The translations under genes were made by a program, and so were the position numbers. From positions 1 through 10,820 of the forward strand of contig CALQNE010000106.1 in assembly GCA_943331855.1 (NCBI GenBank): 10,820 nt of DNA, in the 5' to 3' direction. Shown piece after piece: positions 1-6,917 of the stretch. How positions within the stretch are numbered: position 1 is the stretch's first letter; the number at the start of each line of letters is the position of its first letter. The notes under the pieces are model-generated. The model made no database searches. It was given only the letters and a program-made list of their open reading frames with translations, and was not told the DNA's origin. The DNA comes from Bordetella parapertussis (GTDB lineage Bacteria; Pseudomonadota; Gammaproteobacteria; Burkholderiales; Burkholderiaceae_B).

Positions 1-336
1 AATGATGCAAAGTGGCTCACCCTCTTTGACGGTTTGTCCAACTTCAACAAAGGCGGCCGATCCTGGATTCGCAGCACGATAAAAAGTGCCAACCATCGGC
101 GCTTTAACCGTGTACCCTGCAACCACGGGTGCAGGAGCTGGCACACTGCCCTCGGCACCAGCAGGCGCGGCTGGGGCGTAGCTTGGAGCCGCAGCGGGTG
201 CCGCATAGGCAACCGGCTGCTGTGCCTGCGAAAACTTAACGATCCGAACCTTGCCTTCACCTTCGGTAATCTCGAGCTCGGCGATGCCAGATTCGGACAC
301 GAGGTCGATCAAGGTTTTGAGTTTTCTAAGATCCAT
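1..336 (-). CDS. accB: Biotin carboxyl carrier protein of acetyl-CoA carboxylase (AccB), 3' part outside window
   Basis: AccB carries the biotin that shuttles carboxyl groups between biotin carboxylase (AccC) and carboxyltransferase in acetyl-CoA carboxylase, the first committed step of fatty acid synthesis in the cytoplasm. The visible 112 residues begin [18 protein letters not shown], the typical N-terminal helix of the family. A flexible Ala/Pro-rich linker follows at about residues 41-72, then the start of the biotinyl domain with [10 protein letters not shown] at 79-88 and GEPLCII at 106-112. The window ends just before the expected EAMK biotinylation motif, so the modified lysine cannot be seen. 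A GGAA ribosome binding site lies about 8 bases upstream of the ATG. It follows aroQ by 51 bases on the same strand, the familiar aroQ-accB(-accC) arrangement; accC is expected beyond the left edge. Identity is very secure. Confidence 0.96.
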   Translation of the reverse strand, partial: MDLRKLKTLIDLVSESGIAELEITEGEGKVRIVKFSQAQQPVAYAAPAAAPSYAPAAPAGAEGSVPAPAPVVAGYTVKAPMVGTFYRAANPGSAAFVEVGQTVKEGEPLCII

Positions 337-387
337 AATGATATTTCCGTAAAGTTCTAGATTGAACAGCGTTTGACTCTTAGAGCC

Positions 388-834
388 TCAAGCCACTTGC
401 GCGGACTGCACGGCGTACCGGACAGCGACTTCGTACCCATAAGCGCCTAACCCGACCACAACGCCCACCGCCAGGTCAGACAAATAAGAGTGGTGACGAA
501 ACGCCTCACGCTTATAAACGTTTGAAAGATGCACTTCAATAAAAGGGGTTTTAACCGCAGCCAACGCATCGCGAATTGCCACGCTCGTATGGGTATACGC
601 GCCTGCATTGATGACAATAAAATCGGTTCCATCGGTACGCGTCGCCTGAATACGATCAACCAACGCACCTTCGTGATTGCTTTGATAGGCGGTCAGTGTG
701 GCCCCCAAGCTCGCGGCCAGCGCGACGAGGTCAGCCTCGATCTGGGGCAATGTCGTATGGCCATACAGATGCGGCTCGCGCAAACCGAGCAGGTTTAAAT
801 TTGGACCATTCAAAACAAGAAGGCGCTGTGCCAT
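388..834 (-). CDS. aroQ: Type II 3-dehydroquinate dehydratase (AroQ)
   Basis: AroQ removes water from 3-dehydroquinate to give 3-dehydroshikimate, step three of the shikimate pathway. The 148-residue length is normal for the small type II enzyme, which assembles as a dodecamer. Visible family signatures are [12 protein letters not shown] at 9-20 with Arg19 and the catalytic Tyr24 (HLYG), QSNHEG at 51-56, [10 protein letters not shown] at 75-84 with substrate-binding Asn76, EVHLSN at 100-105 with catalytic His102, and the RE-FRHHS segment around Arg113. The start codon gives the expected N-terminus, although the ribosome binding site is weak (TTGAG about 10 bases upstream). It lies upstream of accB, probably in one transcript, and downstream of the thioredoxin gene across a 112-base gap with a likely promoter and a hairpin. 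AroE, the next enzyme in the pathway, is encoded about 5 kb away on the other strand. Confidence 0.97.
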   Translation of the reverse strand: MAQRLLVLNGPNLNLLGLREPHLYGHTTLPQIEADLVALAASLGATLTAYQSNHEGALVDRIQATRTDGTDFIVINAGAYTHTSVAIRDALAAVKTPFIEVHLSNVYKREAFRHHSYLSDLAVGVVVGLGAYGYEVAVRYAVQSAQVA

Positions 835-850
835 ACATGATGCTCAAGGG

Positions 851-886
851 TGAGGCGTTTGATCAACCAGCAATCGGGACGCCTCA
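851..886 (-). promoter_or_regulatory. Inverted repeat / hairpin in the aroQ leader
   Basis: TGAGGCGT at 851-858 and ACGCCTCA at 879-886 form a perfect 8-bp inverted repeat with a 20-base loop. The loop itself holds the palindrome TTGATCAA at 859-866. In the minus-strand transcript the hairpin ends 16 bases before the aroQ ATG, just ahead of the weak TTGAG ribosome binding site. The A/T tract next to it lies on the 5' side of the hairpin in that transcript, so it does not look like an intrinsic terminator. It could be an operator or an RNA leader element; its function is inferred only from position. Confidence 0.5.
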
Positions 887-916
887 AAAAAAGTAAAAAC
901 AATCAAAGAGGGTCTA

Positions 917-945
917 TTTTTACGCTAATTGCTGCGATTTGTCTA
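917..945 (-). promoter_or_regulatory. Candidate sigma70-type promoter for aroQ-accB
   Basis: On the minus strand TAGACA (945-940, 5 of 6 to the -35 consensus) and TAAAAA (922-917, 4 of 6 to the -10 consensus) are 17 bases apart. The -35 starts one base after the stop codon of the upstream thioredoxin gene. Transcription would start near 910 and give a leader of about 76 bases containing the 851-886 hairpin. AATCAAAGA at 901-909 and TCTTTGATT at 952-960 form a 9-bp inverted repeat around the promoter. Confidence 0.45.
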
Positions 946-946
946 T

Positions 947-1537
947 TTACGTCTTTGATTTGACAACAAGCCTGTCAATGCGCTGCCGTAGATCCAGGGG
1001 TTCAATTTGACCCAGAATTGAATCGAAAATGCTGCCATTTGCATCGAATAAGAGCGTAAAAGGCAACCCACCTGCGCTGTTACCCAACTCACGCACCATT
1101 GAGATTCCAGCATAGCCCGCAACAAGCAGTTGATACGATATTGGTATTTTATCAACAAATTGAGCGATGTTATTCGCAGTATCGATACCAATGCCCACAA
1201 ATCTTACGTTAGGCAACTCTTTAGCCATCTGATCAAGGTGGGGCATCTCTTGTACACAAGGCGCACACCAAGTTGCCCAAAAATTCACGACCGTGGGATG
1301 TCCTTTTAAAGCACTGAGCGCAAAAGGCTCGCCATTGAGGCCAGGGAGCCTTGCCTCGTATAGCGCCAAGGGATTTGGATTACCCCGCGCTGAATCTGCA
1401 CTCAGCGCCCCCACCGCGCGATTGGCTGAGGGCGCCGAGCGCGAAGACACCCGCCACGCGCCCCAGCCCGTAGCCGCGATGGCAGCCAAGCCACCCAACC
1501 CTAACAAAACCATTCTACGTTTCATGACTTGCATCAT
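947..1537 (-). CDS. TlpA/ResA-like membrane-anchored thioredoxin-fold protein
   Basis: This 196-residue protein is a periplasmic thiol-disulfide oxidoreductase of the TlpA/ResA type, a family that usually reduces disulfides, for example in cytochrome c maturation or metal-centre assembly. After a basic MKRR start, residues 9-28 form a hydrophobic signal-anchor, followed by a Ser/Ala-rich linker to about residue 55. The thioredoxin fold follows, with the active site WCAPC at 90-94 (Cys91 and Cys94) in the context NFWATWCAPC, and the cis-proline loop GGLPF with Pro159. A GAG-containing ribosome site precedes the ATG at 1537; the second ATG (1534) or MKRR at 1525 are alternative starts and change little. 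It is divergent from mpl by 35 bases and lies upstream of aroQ. The physiological substrate cannot be told from sequence. No cytochrome maturation genes are in the window. Confidence 0.88.
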   Translation of the reverse strand: MMQVMKRRMVLLGLGGLAAIAATGWGAWRVSSRSAPSANRAVGALSADSARGNPNPLALYEARLPGLNGEPFALSALKGHPTVVNFWATWCAPCVQEMPHLDQMAKELPNVRFVGIGIDTANNIAQFVDKIPISYQLLVAGYAGISMVRELGNSAGGLPFTLLFDANGSIFDSILGQIEPLDLRQRIDRLVVKSKT

Positions 1538-1567
1538 ACCGTCTCACTCTACAATGATGCGGGGGGA
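1529..1567 (+). promoter_or_regulatory. Short divergent start region and candidate mpl promoter with strong Shine-Dalgarno
   Basis: Only 35 bases separate the divergent starts of the thioredoxin gene and mpl. On the plus strand TTGCAT (1529-1534) and TACAAT (1550-1555) resemble -35 and -10 boxes, but the 15-base spacer is short. The purine run GGGGGGA at 1561-1567 sits 5 bases before the mpl ATG and is a clear ribosome binding site that fixes the mpl start. On the minus strand only a TAAAAT box (1573-1568), without a convincing -35, could serve the thioredoxin gene. Confidence 0.35.
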
Positions 1568-1572
1568 ATTTT

Positions 1573-2943
1573 ATGCATTTGCACATCTTGGGAATCTGCG
1601 GCACGTTTATGGGCGGGCTTGCGCTCATCGCGCGTGCTGCCGGTCATCGCGTCACGGGCTGCGATACCGGCGTCTACCCCCCCATGAGCACGCAGCTTCA
1701 AGAACAAGGCATTGCGTTAATAGAGGGCTTTGAACCTGACCAGCTCGAGCTCAAGCCCGACCTTTTCATCATCGGCAACGTGATCTCGCGCGGCAATCCC
1801 TTGATCGAGGCCATTCTAGATGCGGGCCTGCCCTACGTCTCGGGCCCTCAATGGCTAGGCGAACAAATACTGCAGGGTCAGCATGTCTTGGCCGTGGCGG
1901 GCACACATGGCAAAACGACTACAAGCTCAATGTTGGCCTGGATTTTGCATGACGCAGGGCTCAAACCCAACTTTTTAATCGGCGGTGTTGCGCCCGGGCT
2001 TGAGGTATCGGCACGCTATCAAGCCGACGCCGCGCTATTTGTGATCGAAGCCGACGAATACGACACCGCATTTTTTGATAAGCGATCAAAGTTTGTGCAC
2101 TATCGGCCACGCACGGCCGTGCTTAATAATCTTGAATACGATCATGCCGATATCTTTGCCGATCTGGCTGCCATTGAAACGCAATTTCATCATTTACTGC
2201 GTACGGTCCCGCGTCAGGGTCTGGTCATCGCACCCGCGCAGGATGAAGCACTGGCGCGGGTGTTAAAGCGGGGTTGTTACAGCGAACTCATCACCACTGG
2301 CACGGCCACCGGCTGGCACACCCGCAGCCTAAGCGCCACCTCATTTGAAGTCCTGAACGGCACACAGGTGCTCGGATGCGTGCAATGGCCCCTCACGGGC
2401 GCGCACAATCAGCACAATGCGTTGGTCGCCTTGCTTGCGGCTGCACATGTCGGCGTGACGCCGGCCCACAGCATTGACGCCTTGAGCCGATTTGCCGGCG
2501 TCAAACGACGCATGGAAAATCGGGGAACCGTCAAGGGCGTTACCGTATACGACGACTTTGCCCATCACCCCACTGCGATTCAAACCACGCTCGAAGGCTT
2601 GCGCTTAAAGGTAGGCGCTCAACGGATTTTGGCCGTACTTGAGCCGCGGTCGAACACGATGAAGCTCGGCACAATGGCAGCCCGTCTACCCTTGGCGCTT
2701 GCCGCAGCCGATCTTGTATTTTGCTTTGGTCAAAAAGACGGCAAGCAAGCGCTCGGCTGGGATCCTGCGATCGTATTGGCCTCGCTAGCAGACCGCCTAC
2801 ACGCGCATCACGATCTTGACGCTTTAGTGTCTGCACTAGCCTCTGAAGCGCGCGCGGGCGATCATATCGTCGTCATGAGCAACGGTGGATTCGGAGGGAT
2901 TCATACCAAACTCCTTGATGCGCTTGCGACAGCACAAGCTTGA
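1573..2943 (+). CDS. mpl: UDP-N-acetylmuramate:L-alanyl-gamma-D-glutamyl-meso-diaminopimelate ligase (Mpl)
   Basis: Mpl is a cytoplasmic ATP-dependent ligase that joins the murein tripeptide L-Ala-gamma-D-Glu-meso-Dap, recovered from old cell wall, to UDP-MurNAc and so returns it to peptidoglycan synthesis. The 456-residue product has the full Mur ligase layout. An N-terminal UDP-binding domain opens with MHLHILGICGTFMGG, the usual Mpl start. The ATP-binding P-loop GTHGKTTT is at 110-117 with Lys114, the acidic segment EADEYDTAFFDKRSKF is at 159-174, and LEYDHADIF is at 187-195. The C-terminal domain has DDFAHHPTA at 327-335, LEPRSNTMKLG at 356-366 and the Mpl-specific tail SNGGFGGIHTKLL at 436-448. 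These features separate it from MurC. It is divergent from the thioredoxin gene and is followed after 70 bases by the RNase II-family gene. Intact and very secure. Confidence 0.97.
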   Translation: MHLHILGICGTFMGGLALIARAAGHRVTGCDTGVYPPMSTQLQEQGIALIEGFEPDQLELKPDLFIIGNVISRGNPLIEAILDAGLPYVSGPQWLGEQILQGQHVLAVAGTHGKTTTSSMLAWILHDAGLKPNFLIGGVAPGLEVSARYQADAALFVIEADEYDTAFFDKRSKFVHYRPRTAVLNNLEYDHADIFADLAAIETQFHHLLRTVPRQGLVIAPAQDEALARVLKRGCYSELITTGTATGWHTRSLSATSFEVLNGTQVLGCVQWPLTGAHNQHNALVALLAAAHVGVTPAHSIDALSRFAGVKRRMENRGTVKGVTVYDDFAHHPTAIQTTLEGLRLKVGAQRILAVLEPRSNTMKLGTMAARLPLALAAADLVFCFGQKDGKQALGWDPAIVLASLADRLHAHHDLDALVSALASEARAGDHIVVMSNGGFGGIHTKLLDALATAQA

Positions 2944-2975
2944 CCCGTGAACGCTCTTTTCAAAACACCGCTTCA

Positions 2976-2998
2976 GGCTCAGCGAGCCCATTTTGTAT
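2976..2998 (+). terminator. Weak terminator-like hairpin between mpl and the RNase gene
   Basis: GGCTC (2976-2980) and GAGCC (2984-2988) form a 5-bp GC-rich stem with an AGC triloop, followed by the T-rich CATTTTGTATTT. The stem is short and the T run is interrupted, so any termination after mpl is likely partial. The hairpin ends 25 bases before the ATG of the next gene. Confidence 0.25.
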
Positions 2999-3013
2999 TT
3001 ATCGGAATATCGC

Positions 3014-5071
3014 ATGTACGTTTTATTTGAAGAAGATGGTGCTTTTAAAACAGGCCACATCATGTCAGAGGCAGACGCCGCCTTGCAGGTTGAGTCAAGC
3101 TCGGGCAAGCGCAGCAAAATCAAACGTGCGAATTGCCTGTACACCTTTGCAAGCCCTGCCCCTGAAGCATTGATGTCGCAAGCCGAGGTGCTCTCGGCAG
3201 AAATCGATTTGCAATTTTTGTGGGAATGCGCGCCTCAAGAAGAGTTTGATGTTGAGACGTTGGGTGCTGACTATTTTGGTCATGCACCAAACACGCTTGA
3301 GAAAACAACCCTACTTCTACGCTTGCATAGTGCGCCGGTTTATTTTCATCGCCGCGGTCGTGGGCGCTACAAGCCAGCGCCACCCGAAATTCTCACCGCG
3401 GCCTTAGCCGCCGTAGAGAAAAAACAACGCCAAGCTGCGCTGACTCAAGAGTGGGCCGATCAGATGGTGTCTGGAAAGTTACCCCCTGAAGTTGGCGACA
3501 TTGCGATCAGTTTGATTTCTCGTCCAGACAAAAACTCACAAGCCTGGAAAGCACTTGACGCCGCTTGCACCGCAACCCAACAAACGCCCGAGCGTTTATT
3601 ACTCAGCCTAGGCGCCTGGCCTCATGCACTTGCCCTGCATAAAGGACGTTTTCTCGCGACGCATTTTCCACGAGGCACGGACTTTACCCAAGTGGCACTC
3701 GATACAGCGGGAGAAGCATTGCCGTTAGCCGAGGTCAATGCCTACTCAGTCGATGACATCACCACCACCGAAATCGATGACGCGCTGTCTGTTAGTACCT
3801 TACCAAATGGCGATCTTCGCGTAGGTATTCATATTGCTGCGCCCGGCCTGGCCGTCACGCGAGGCAGCCCTTTAGACGATTTGGCACGTGCGCGCATGTC
3901 AACCGTTTATATGCCTGGCGAAAAAATTCCGATGCAGCCCGATCAGGTCATCGAAGCATTCTCGTTGGATGCGGGTCGTGCGGTGCCCGCCCTATCGCTG
4001 TATGTCATTGCAAATCCACTGACCGGCGAAATCATCAGCCACGAAAGTCGGCTTGAACGTGTTGTCGTGCGTGAGAATCTGCGTCACAACCAGCTTGACG
4101 AAGCGTTCACCGAAGAAGCGCTTGCCGACACGACGCAAGTATTGCCCTATAACGATTGGATCCGACCCCTTTGGCAACTCGCGTTGCTGCTGGCCAAACA
4201 ACGTGACGAAGTGCGTGGCAAACCAGAAAATAACAATCGTATCGAATATAGTTTTTATGTTGACGGAGATCCCAATGATCCCGCAACGCCCGTCAGAATT
4301 TTGCCGCGCAAACGAAATGCACCGCTCGATCGCCTCGTCGCTGAGTATATGATTTTAGCCAACAGTACCTGGGGCGGCCTGCTCGCCTCTTGCGGATTAC
4401 CAGGCATCTACCGTTCGCAACAAACTGGTCGCGTGCGCATGAGTACTCAGGCTTTACCGCACGAAGCGATCGGAGTCCCACAGTATGCCTGGTGCACCTC
4501 ACCCTTGCGTCGCTATGTTGATCTAGTCAACCAATGGCAACTGATTGCCGCGATTGAGCACGGTGTCTCTGCACCCTTGGTTGCGCCCTTTAAGCCACGA
4601 GATGCCGACCTGTTTGCCATTATCGGCGGCTTTGAAGCGCAATACATCGCCTGGAATGAATTTCAAAACAACATGGAGCGCTATTGGTGCTTGCGTTGGC
4701 TACAGCAGCAACAGATCACAACCTGCACCGCGACGGTTTTGAAGGACGACTTGATCCGACTCAATAACGCACCCTTGGTGAGCCGAGTATCTGGCCTGCC
4801 GCAGCTGGGCCGTGGTCAACAAATTGAATTACAGATCACGGGTACGGATGAACTCGCCCTTGAACTCGATATTCGTTACGTCAGCATGATCGATGCGGCT
4901 GTCGAAGCGTCTGACGTGGCCGATGAGCCCGAAGCCCCTGTTGTGACCAGCAGCAGCGTGCCCGAAGCTGACTTGGCCGAAGGCGCCACACCTGCCGTCG
5001 CAGGCATCATTGCAATGCGGCCGGCTGACGGTTCTAATACAACCACTGAAACCCCACCCTCGTCTGGCTAA
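3014..5071 (+). CDS. RNase II-family (RNB domain) 3'-5' exoribonuclease
   Basis: Members of this family degrade single-stranded RNA from the 3' end, releasing nucleotides one at a time with a Mg-dependent RNB core. The chosen ATG at 3014 gives MYVLFEEDGAFKTGHI, the usual start of this betaproteobacterial subfamily, with a CGGA ribosome site about 8 bases upstream; an in-frame ATG at 2993 would add seven atypical residues. The product has 685 residues. The RNB core begins near residue 240 with SVDDITTTEIDDALSV at 245-260 (Asp247, Glu253, Asp255, Asp256 in the places of E. coli Asp201, 207, 209 and 210). It continues to CTSPLRRYVDLVN at 494-506, matching the conserved RNA-binding and catalytic arginine region. 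A probable S1-like segment covers about 565-625. The last 60 residues are acidic and Ala/Pro/Thr/Ser-rich, probably disordered. It lies between mpl and the TonB-like gene, 14 bases before the latter's GTG/ATG start region. Confidence 0.92.
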   Translation: MYVLFEEDGAFKTGHIMSEADAALQVESSSGKRSKIKRANCLYTFASPAPEALMSQAEVLSAEIDLQFLWECAPQEEFDVETLGADYFGHAPNTLEKTTLLLRLHSAPVYFHRRGRGRYKPAPPEILTAALAAVEKKQRQAALTQEWADQMVSGKLPPEVGDIAISLISRPDKNSQAWKALDAACTATQQTPERLLLSLGAWPHALALHKGRFLATHFPRGTDFTQVALDTAGEALPLAEVNAYSVDDITTTEIDDALSVSTLPNGDLRVGIHIAAPGLAVTRGSPLDDLARARMSTVYMPGEKIPMQPDQVIEAFSLDAGRAVPALSLYVIANPLTGEIISHESRLERVVVRENLRHNQLDEAFTEEALADTTQVLPYNDWIRPLWQLALLLAKQRDEVRGKPENNNRIEYSFYVDGDPNDPATPVRILPRKRNAPLDRLVAEYMILANSTWGGLLASCGLPGIYRSQQTGRVRMSTQALPHEAIGVPQYAWCTSPLRRYVDLVNQWQLIAAIEHGVSAPLVAPFKPRDADLFAIIGGFEAQYIAWNEFQNNMERYWCLRWLQQQQITTCTATVLKDDLIRLNNAPLVSRVSGLPQLGRGQQIELQITGTDELALELDIRYVSMIDAAVEASDVADEPEAPVVTSSSVPEADLAEGATPAVAGIIAMRPADGSNTTTETPPSSG

Positions 5072-5085
5072 AACTTGTGTTGACG

Positions 5086-5982
5086 ATGCAGCCAACTTTG
5101 TACGACTCGACCGCGCTCAGTCAGCGCGCTGGGTCAAGTGTTGGGTCGACACATTTTTTACGCTGGGGGATTTTATTATCGATCGTCTTGCATCTTGCTG
5201 TACTGGCCTGGCAACGCCAAATTGCTGCACCGGTCCGCCCACCCGTCGCGACACTTGAAATCGTCATGATGAATGCTGCGACTGAAAGCGCCCCGGTTCG
5301 AGCTCAAGTGCTTGCTCAGGTGAATAGCGACGGCGGAGGCCAGGCCACCAACGGCGTCGCTTCAAGCGATCTGCCTTATATTGGTCAGGTCCCAGAGTCA
5401 GTCGTACTAGAACGACTCGTCAAACAGCGCCTACAACTTGAAACCGAACAACAGCAATTATTGACGCAACTAAAATCTCAGCAACTTGTGGCCGAAGGGC
5501 GCCCTCTCGAGCAATTTTTAAATGACGCTCAGCTGCCTGGACAGGATGAGCGCGATCAAGAACAGATTCTCATGAACAACACCTTGGCCGCCCTCTCTGA
5601 GCAAGTGCAACAATACAACCAGCTTCCCCGCAAATACTTTGACGCGCCCTCGGCACAAAAGGCACGCTTCGTCGAATACGTCGATCACTGGCGTCAGCGA
5701 ATCGAGCAGATCGGCACGCAGCAATACCCGACGGGCGCCGAAGGCAAGGCGTATGGCTCGGTGCAGGCTAGTCTTACCATACGCTCTGATGGCGTCGTCA
5801 TAGACATCAGTTTAGATCGACCTTCCGATCAGCCCCTGCTCAACCAGGCGGTCAAGCGTATCGCACAGCTTGCTTCGCCCTTTCCCCCTTTTCCACGAGA
5901 AATGGCCGAACAAATCGATCAGATTGTGCTCACGCGCACTTGGCATTTTGTCGACGGCTCCCTGAAGGCTGAACAACCATGA
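5086..5982 (+). CDS. TonB-family protein with coiled-coil-like linker
   Basis: TonB proteins sit in the inner membrane and pass energy from ExbB/ExbD to outer-membrane transporters. This 298-residue protein has one N-terminal transmembrane helix at about 27-42 with the Ser-x3-His pattern (Ser32, His36) also found in the TonB anchor. Its C-terminal domain, about 212-290, is TonB/TolA-like: a QYP start at 213-215, GSVQASLTIRSDGVV at 224-238, and FPPFP at 266-270. Between them, instead of the usual Pro-Glu/Pro-Lys spacer, residues 104-210 are rich in Gln, Leu and Glu and look helical or coiled-coil, which recalls TolA. The ATG at 5086 is used here; a GTG at 5077 in the same frame would add three residues, and neither has a strong ribosome site. 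It overlaps aroE by 4 bases. No exbB, exbD or receptor gene is nearby. The family call is good, the role uncertain. Confidence 0.83.
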   Translation: MQPTLYDSTALSQRAGSSVGSTHFLRWGILLSIVLHLAVLAWQRQIAAPVRPPVATLEIVMMNAATESAPVRAQVLAQVNSDGGGQATNGVASSDLPYIGQVPESVVLERLVKQRLQLETEQQQLLTQLKSQQLVAEGRPLEQFLNDAQLPGQDERDQEQILMNNTLAALSEQVQQYNQLPRKYFDAPSAQKARFVEYVDHWRQRIEQIGTQQYPTGAEGKAYGSVQASLTIRSDGVVIDISLDRPSDQPLLNQAVKRIAQLASPFPPFPREMAEQIDQIVLTRTWHFVDGSLKAEQP

Positions 5983-6863
5983 CTGTCATCACGCCCGCCT
6001 CTGATTCGTCACTCAGACAGATTTCATGCGCAGTCATCGGCAATCCGGTGGCGCACAGTCGCTCGCCGGGCATTCATCAGCAGTTCGCCTTGCAAACTAA
6101 ACTCCCCATTGAGTACAGTCGGCTGCATGCCGCACTAGACCAATTTGAATCTACGGTTCAAACTTTCTTTACACAAGGCGGCAAGGGTTTAAATGTCACC
6201 GTACCTTTTAAGTTAGAAGCTTGGCAACTGGCCCGCGCCAATCTAAGCCTACGGGCGCAACTCGCGCAGGCGGTCAATACACTCTGGATGCAAAACGGCG
6301 CACTACACGGTTGTAATACAGACGGCATCGGGCTTGTCAGAGATTTGCAACGCTTGGGGCTGACGCTTAAAGACGCGCGGATCTTAATGATCGGCGCAGG
6401 CGGCGCTGCACGGGGCGTGATCGGTCCTTTACTTGAGGCAGGCTGCGCGCAATTGCACATCGTCAATCGCACAGCCGAACGTGCGCACGCGCTAGTGACT
6501 GCCTGGCCAGACGTGCAAACGCTTAAGGCGAAACGCTTGTCCGCCGGCGGTCTGGCGCAAGCTGCCCTCGCACAAGGCTGGGATCTCGTCTTAAACGCCA
6601 GCGCAAGTAGCCTGAGCGAGGCTGCGCCCGAAGTGCCCTCTGGACTCTACGCATCAAGTGGTTGCGCTTACGATCTGATGTACGCAGCCCAGCCCACAGC
6701 CTTTATGCGGCAAGCCCACGCCGATGGGGCTCGACACATACATGATGGACTTGGCATGCTGGTGGAGCAGGCAGCTGAAAGTTTCTACATCTGGCATGGC
6801 GTACGCCCAGAAACAGACGCTGTCTTACGCGTGATTCGAGCAGAGCTTGACGCCTCGCACTAA
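5979..6863 (+). CDS. aroE: Shikimate dehydrogenase (AroE), NADP-dependent
   Basis: AroE reduces 3-dehydroshikimate to shikimate with NADPH, the fourth step of the shikimate pathway, in the cytoplasm. All hallmarks are present in 294 residues: VIGNPVAHSRSPGIH at 19-33 with shikimate-binding Ser27 and Ser29, LNVTVPFK at 71-78 with catalytic Lys78, and NTDGIGLVRDL at 113-123 with Asp115. The Rossmann loop GAGGAARG is at 139-146 and the phosphate-binding NRT at 163-165, both typical of NADP use. YDLMY is at 231-235, and GMLVEQAAESF at 259-269 carries Gln264. The ATG overlaps the TGA of the TonB-like gene (ATGA), suggesting translational coupling. The product precedes lptG by 54 bases. The length is slightly above the 270-residue norm because of about 14 extra N-terminal residues. 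Confidence 0.97.
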   Translation: MTVITPASDSSLRQISCAVIGNPVAHSRSPGIHQQFALQTKLPIEYSRLHAALDQFESTVQTFFTQGGKGLNVTVPFKLEAWQLARANLSLRAQLAQAVNTLWMQNGALHGCNTDGIGLVRDLQRLGLTLKDARILMIGAGGAARGVIGPLLEAGCAQLHIVNRTAERAHALVTAWPDVQTLKAKRLSAGGLAQAALAQGWDLVLNASASSLSEAAPEVPSGLYASSGCAYDLMYAAQPTAFMRQAHADGARHIHDGLGMLVEQAAESFYIWHGVRPETDAVLRVIRAELDASH

Positions 6864-6917
6864 AAAAATACCTGAACTGACGCGCATGCCTCCACGCTGG
6901 GGATTACACTAAAGCCC

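Noticed and set aside
34..360. Plus-strand open frame of 108 codons over the accB region
   Set aside because: It is antisense to accB, whose minus-strand translation matches the family from its first residue; the plus-strand product has no recognisable features.
851..900. Hairpin plus A/T tract as an intrinsic terminator
   Set aside because: For minus-strand transcripts the T tract comes before the hairpin, and for plus-strand transcripts the hairpin is followed by A rather than T, so neither strand has terminator order.
1293..1733. Plus-strand open frame of 146 codons across the thioredoxin/mpl junction
   Set aside because: It runs antisense to the thioredoxin gene and out of frame through the start of mpl, both of which are secure.
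2993..3013. Upstream ATG for the RNase II-family gene
   Set aside because: The extra seven residues do not fit the family start, and the ATG at 3014 has a better-placed ribosome site.
6872..6910. Possible lptG promoter with a TACACT -10 box at 6905-6910
   Set aside because: No acceptable -35 hexamer lies 16-18 bases upstream, and the 54-base gap is compatible with read-through from aroE.
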